Of a stretch of DNA of 64,000 bases, positions 62,984 through 64,000 are shown piece after piece. The stretch is from Stappia stellulata. Lineage in GTDB: Bacteria; Pseudomonadota; Alphaproteobacteria; Rhizobiales; Stappiaceae. Location of the stretch: NCBI RefSeq assembly GCF_020176715.1, contig NZ_JAIVMF010000018.1, forward strand, positions 1-64,000, in the 5' to 3' direction. The position numbers and the translations under genes were made by a program. Numbering within the stretch: position 1 is the first letter of the stretch; the number at the start of each line of letters is the position of its first letter. The notes under the pieces were generated by a model. It had not been told where the DNA came from and did no database searches. It saw only the letters and a program-made list of their open reading frames with translations.

Positions 62984-64000
62984 TCAATCTGCAAACGCCT
63001 CGTCGAGGAAGGCCTGCAACTGGGCCAGATGCTTGGACATCAGGCCGGTGGCGGTCGCCGCGGAGGCGGCGCGTCCGACATAGCGCGGCCGGGTGTGCTT
63101 TGCCTCGATCTGGGTCAGGACCCACTCGACATAGGACTGGATGAAGAACCAGGACCCCATGTTCTTGGGCTCTTCCTGGCACCAGACGATGTCGGCGTCC
63201 TTGAACCGGGCGAGCTCGGTGACCAGAGCCTTCGTCGGGAACGGATAGAGCTGCTCGACGCGCAGGAGATAGACGTCGTCGATGCCGCGCTTCTCGCGCT
63301 CCTCGAACAGGTCGAAATAGACCTTGCCCGAGCACAGGACGACGCGACGGATCTTCTCGTCCGCGACCAGCTTGATGCCGGCGTCTGGATCCATCTGCGC
63401 GTCGTCCCACAGCAGGCGGTGGAACGTCGAGCCGTTGGTGAACTCGTCCAGCCGGCTCACCGCACGCTTGTGACGCAGAAGCGACTTCGGCGTCATCAGG
63501 ATCAGCGGCTTGCGGAAGTCGCGCTTCATCTGGCGACGCAGGATGTGGAAGTAGTTGGCCGGCGTCGTGCAGTTCGCGACCTGCATGTTGTCTTCCGCGC
63601 ACATCTGCAGGAACCGCTCGAGGCGGGCGGAGGAATGCTCCGGACCCTGGCCCTCGTAGCCGTGCGGCAGCAGACACACGAGACCGGACATGCGCAGCCA
63701 CTTGCGTTCGCCCGACGACAGGAACTGGTCGAAGACCACCTGCGCGCCATTGGCGAAATCGCCGAACTGGCCTTCCCAAAGGGTCAGCGCGTTCGGCTCG
63801 CTCAAGGTGTAGCCGTATTCGAAGCCGAGCACGGCCTCTTCCGAGAGCATCGAGTTGATGACCTCGTAGCGCGACTGGGTCTCGCTCAGGTGATTGAGCG
63901 GGATGAAACGGCTCTCGTCTTCCTGGTCGTAGAGGACGGAGTGACGCTGCGAGAAGGTGCCGCGCTCGCAGTCCTGTCCCGACAGGCGCACCGGATGGCC
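62984..64000 (-). CDS. sucA: 2-oxoglutarate dehydrogenase E1 (C-terminal part, runs off window)
   Basis: C-terminal third (about 338 residues) of the thiamine-diphosphate-dependent 2-oxoglutarate decarboxylase. The visible part opens within HPVRLSGQDCERGTFSQRHS, and has FGYEYGYTLS-like FEYGYTLSEPNAL near the start, VFDQFLSSGERKW, LPHGYEGQGPEHSSARLERFL and the C-terminal CQEEPKNMGSWFF ... YVGRAASAATATG. The codon 63989-63991 is an internal GTG; the true start lies beyond 64000. It is 174 bases upstream of sucB on the same strand. Confidence 0.96.
   Translation of the reverse strand, partial: GHPVRLSGQDCERGTFSQRHSVLYDQEDESRFIPLNHLSETQSRYEVINSMLSEEAVLGFEYGYTLSEPNALTLWEGQFGDFANGAQVVFDQFLSSGERKWLRMSGLVCLLPHGYEGQGPEHSSARLERFLQMCAEDNMQVANCTTPANYFHILRRQMKRDFRKPLILMTPKSLLRHKRAVSRLDEFTNGSTFHRLLWDDAQMDPDAGIKLVADEKIRRVVLCSGKVYFDLFEEREKRGIDDVYLLRVEQLYPFPTKALVTELARFKDADIVWCQEEPKNMGSWFFIQSYVEWVLTQIEAKHTRPRYVGRAASAATATGLMSKHLAQLQAFLDEAFAD

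Overview
The window reads as the chromosome of a high-GC alphaproteobacterium, most likely a Hyphomicrobiales/Rhizobiales member. This rests on gene content and order: a chvI-chvG-hprK-PTS EIIA-ptsH block near pckA, an ahcY-divL-tsaE/amgK-murU-addB-addA-trxA-grpE string, a fpg / ubiE-ubiB divergent pair, a five-gene F1-ATPase operon, and sucA-sucB-lysE-lpdA. Genus cannot be fixed from the sequence alone. No tRNA, rRNA, insertion sequence, prophage or CRISPR array was seen; this is dense core chromosome with a few accessory genes.

Layout. 1-4.1 kb: panB, divergent sppA-ihfB-lapA-like operon, a VOC protein and a TRIC-type channel protein. 4.2-18.8 kb (minus strand): ahcY, a DivL-type sensor pseudokinase, a TsaE-AmgK fusion, MurU, AddB, AddA, thioredoxin and GrpE, linking methyl-cycle housekeeping, cell-cycle control, peptidoglycan recycling, t6A tRNA modification, double-strand-break repair and protein quality control. 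19.2-26.9 kb: HPr, EIIA, short HPr kinase, ChvG, ChvI, a MATE transporter and divergent pckA, i.e. envelope/acid sensing next to carbon-state signalling and gluconeogenesis. 27-31.2 kb (plus strand): two XdhC-type proteins and a two-domain molybdenum-cofactor protein, then a Tat-exported L,D-transpeptidase overlapping a Pal-like lipoprotein. 31.2-33.4 kb: a 70-residue protein resembling the C-terminal part of GcrA, and an Fe-S bacterial (6-4) photolyase.

33.5-42.9 kb (minus strand) is the replication-initiation block: rpsT, a 1.2-kb gene-free stretch, dnaA, dnaN, recF, a LysE exporter and gyrB, followed by a solitary rpsL with its own promoter and terminator. 43-48.7 kb: enoyl-CoA hydratase, fpg, ubiE-ubiB, a GFA-fold protein and AlkB. 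48.8-58.9 kb: atpHAGDC, priA, and divergent fructose-6-phosphate aldolase/transaldolase, xerC and two small secreted proteins. 59-64 kb: the 2-oxoglutarate dehydrogenase genes lpdA, lysE, sucB and the C-terminal third of sucA, which runs off the window.

Most notable: (1) the solitary ribosomal protein S12 carries Arg and Asn at the two lysine positions classically linked to streptomycin resistance, and is organised as an independent transcription unit; (2) the DivL homologue has Tyr at the usual phospho-His site; (3) the mini-GcrA-like protein has a structured leader; (4) a perfect 12-bp-arm palindrome abuts the -35 of an excellent ahcY promoter; (5) TsaE is fused to an AmgK-type sugar kinase overlapping murU. 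Many neighbouring genes overlap by ATGA or GTGA, indicating translational coupling.
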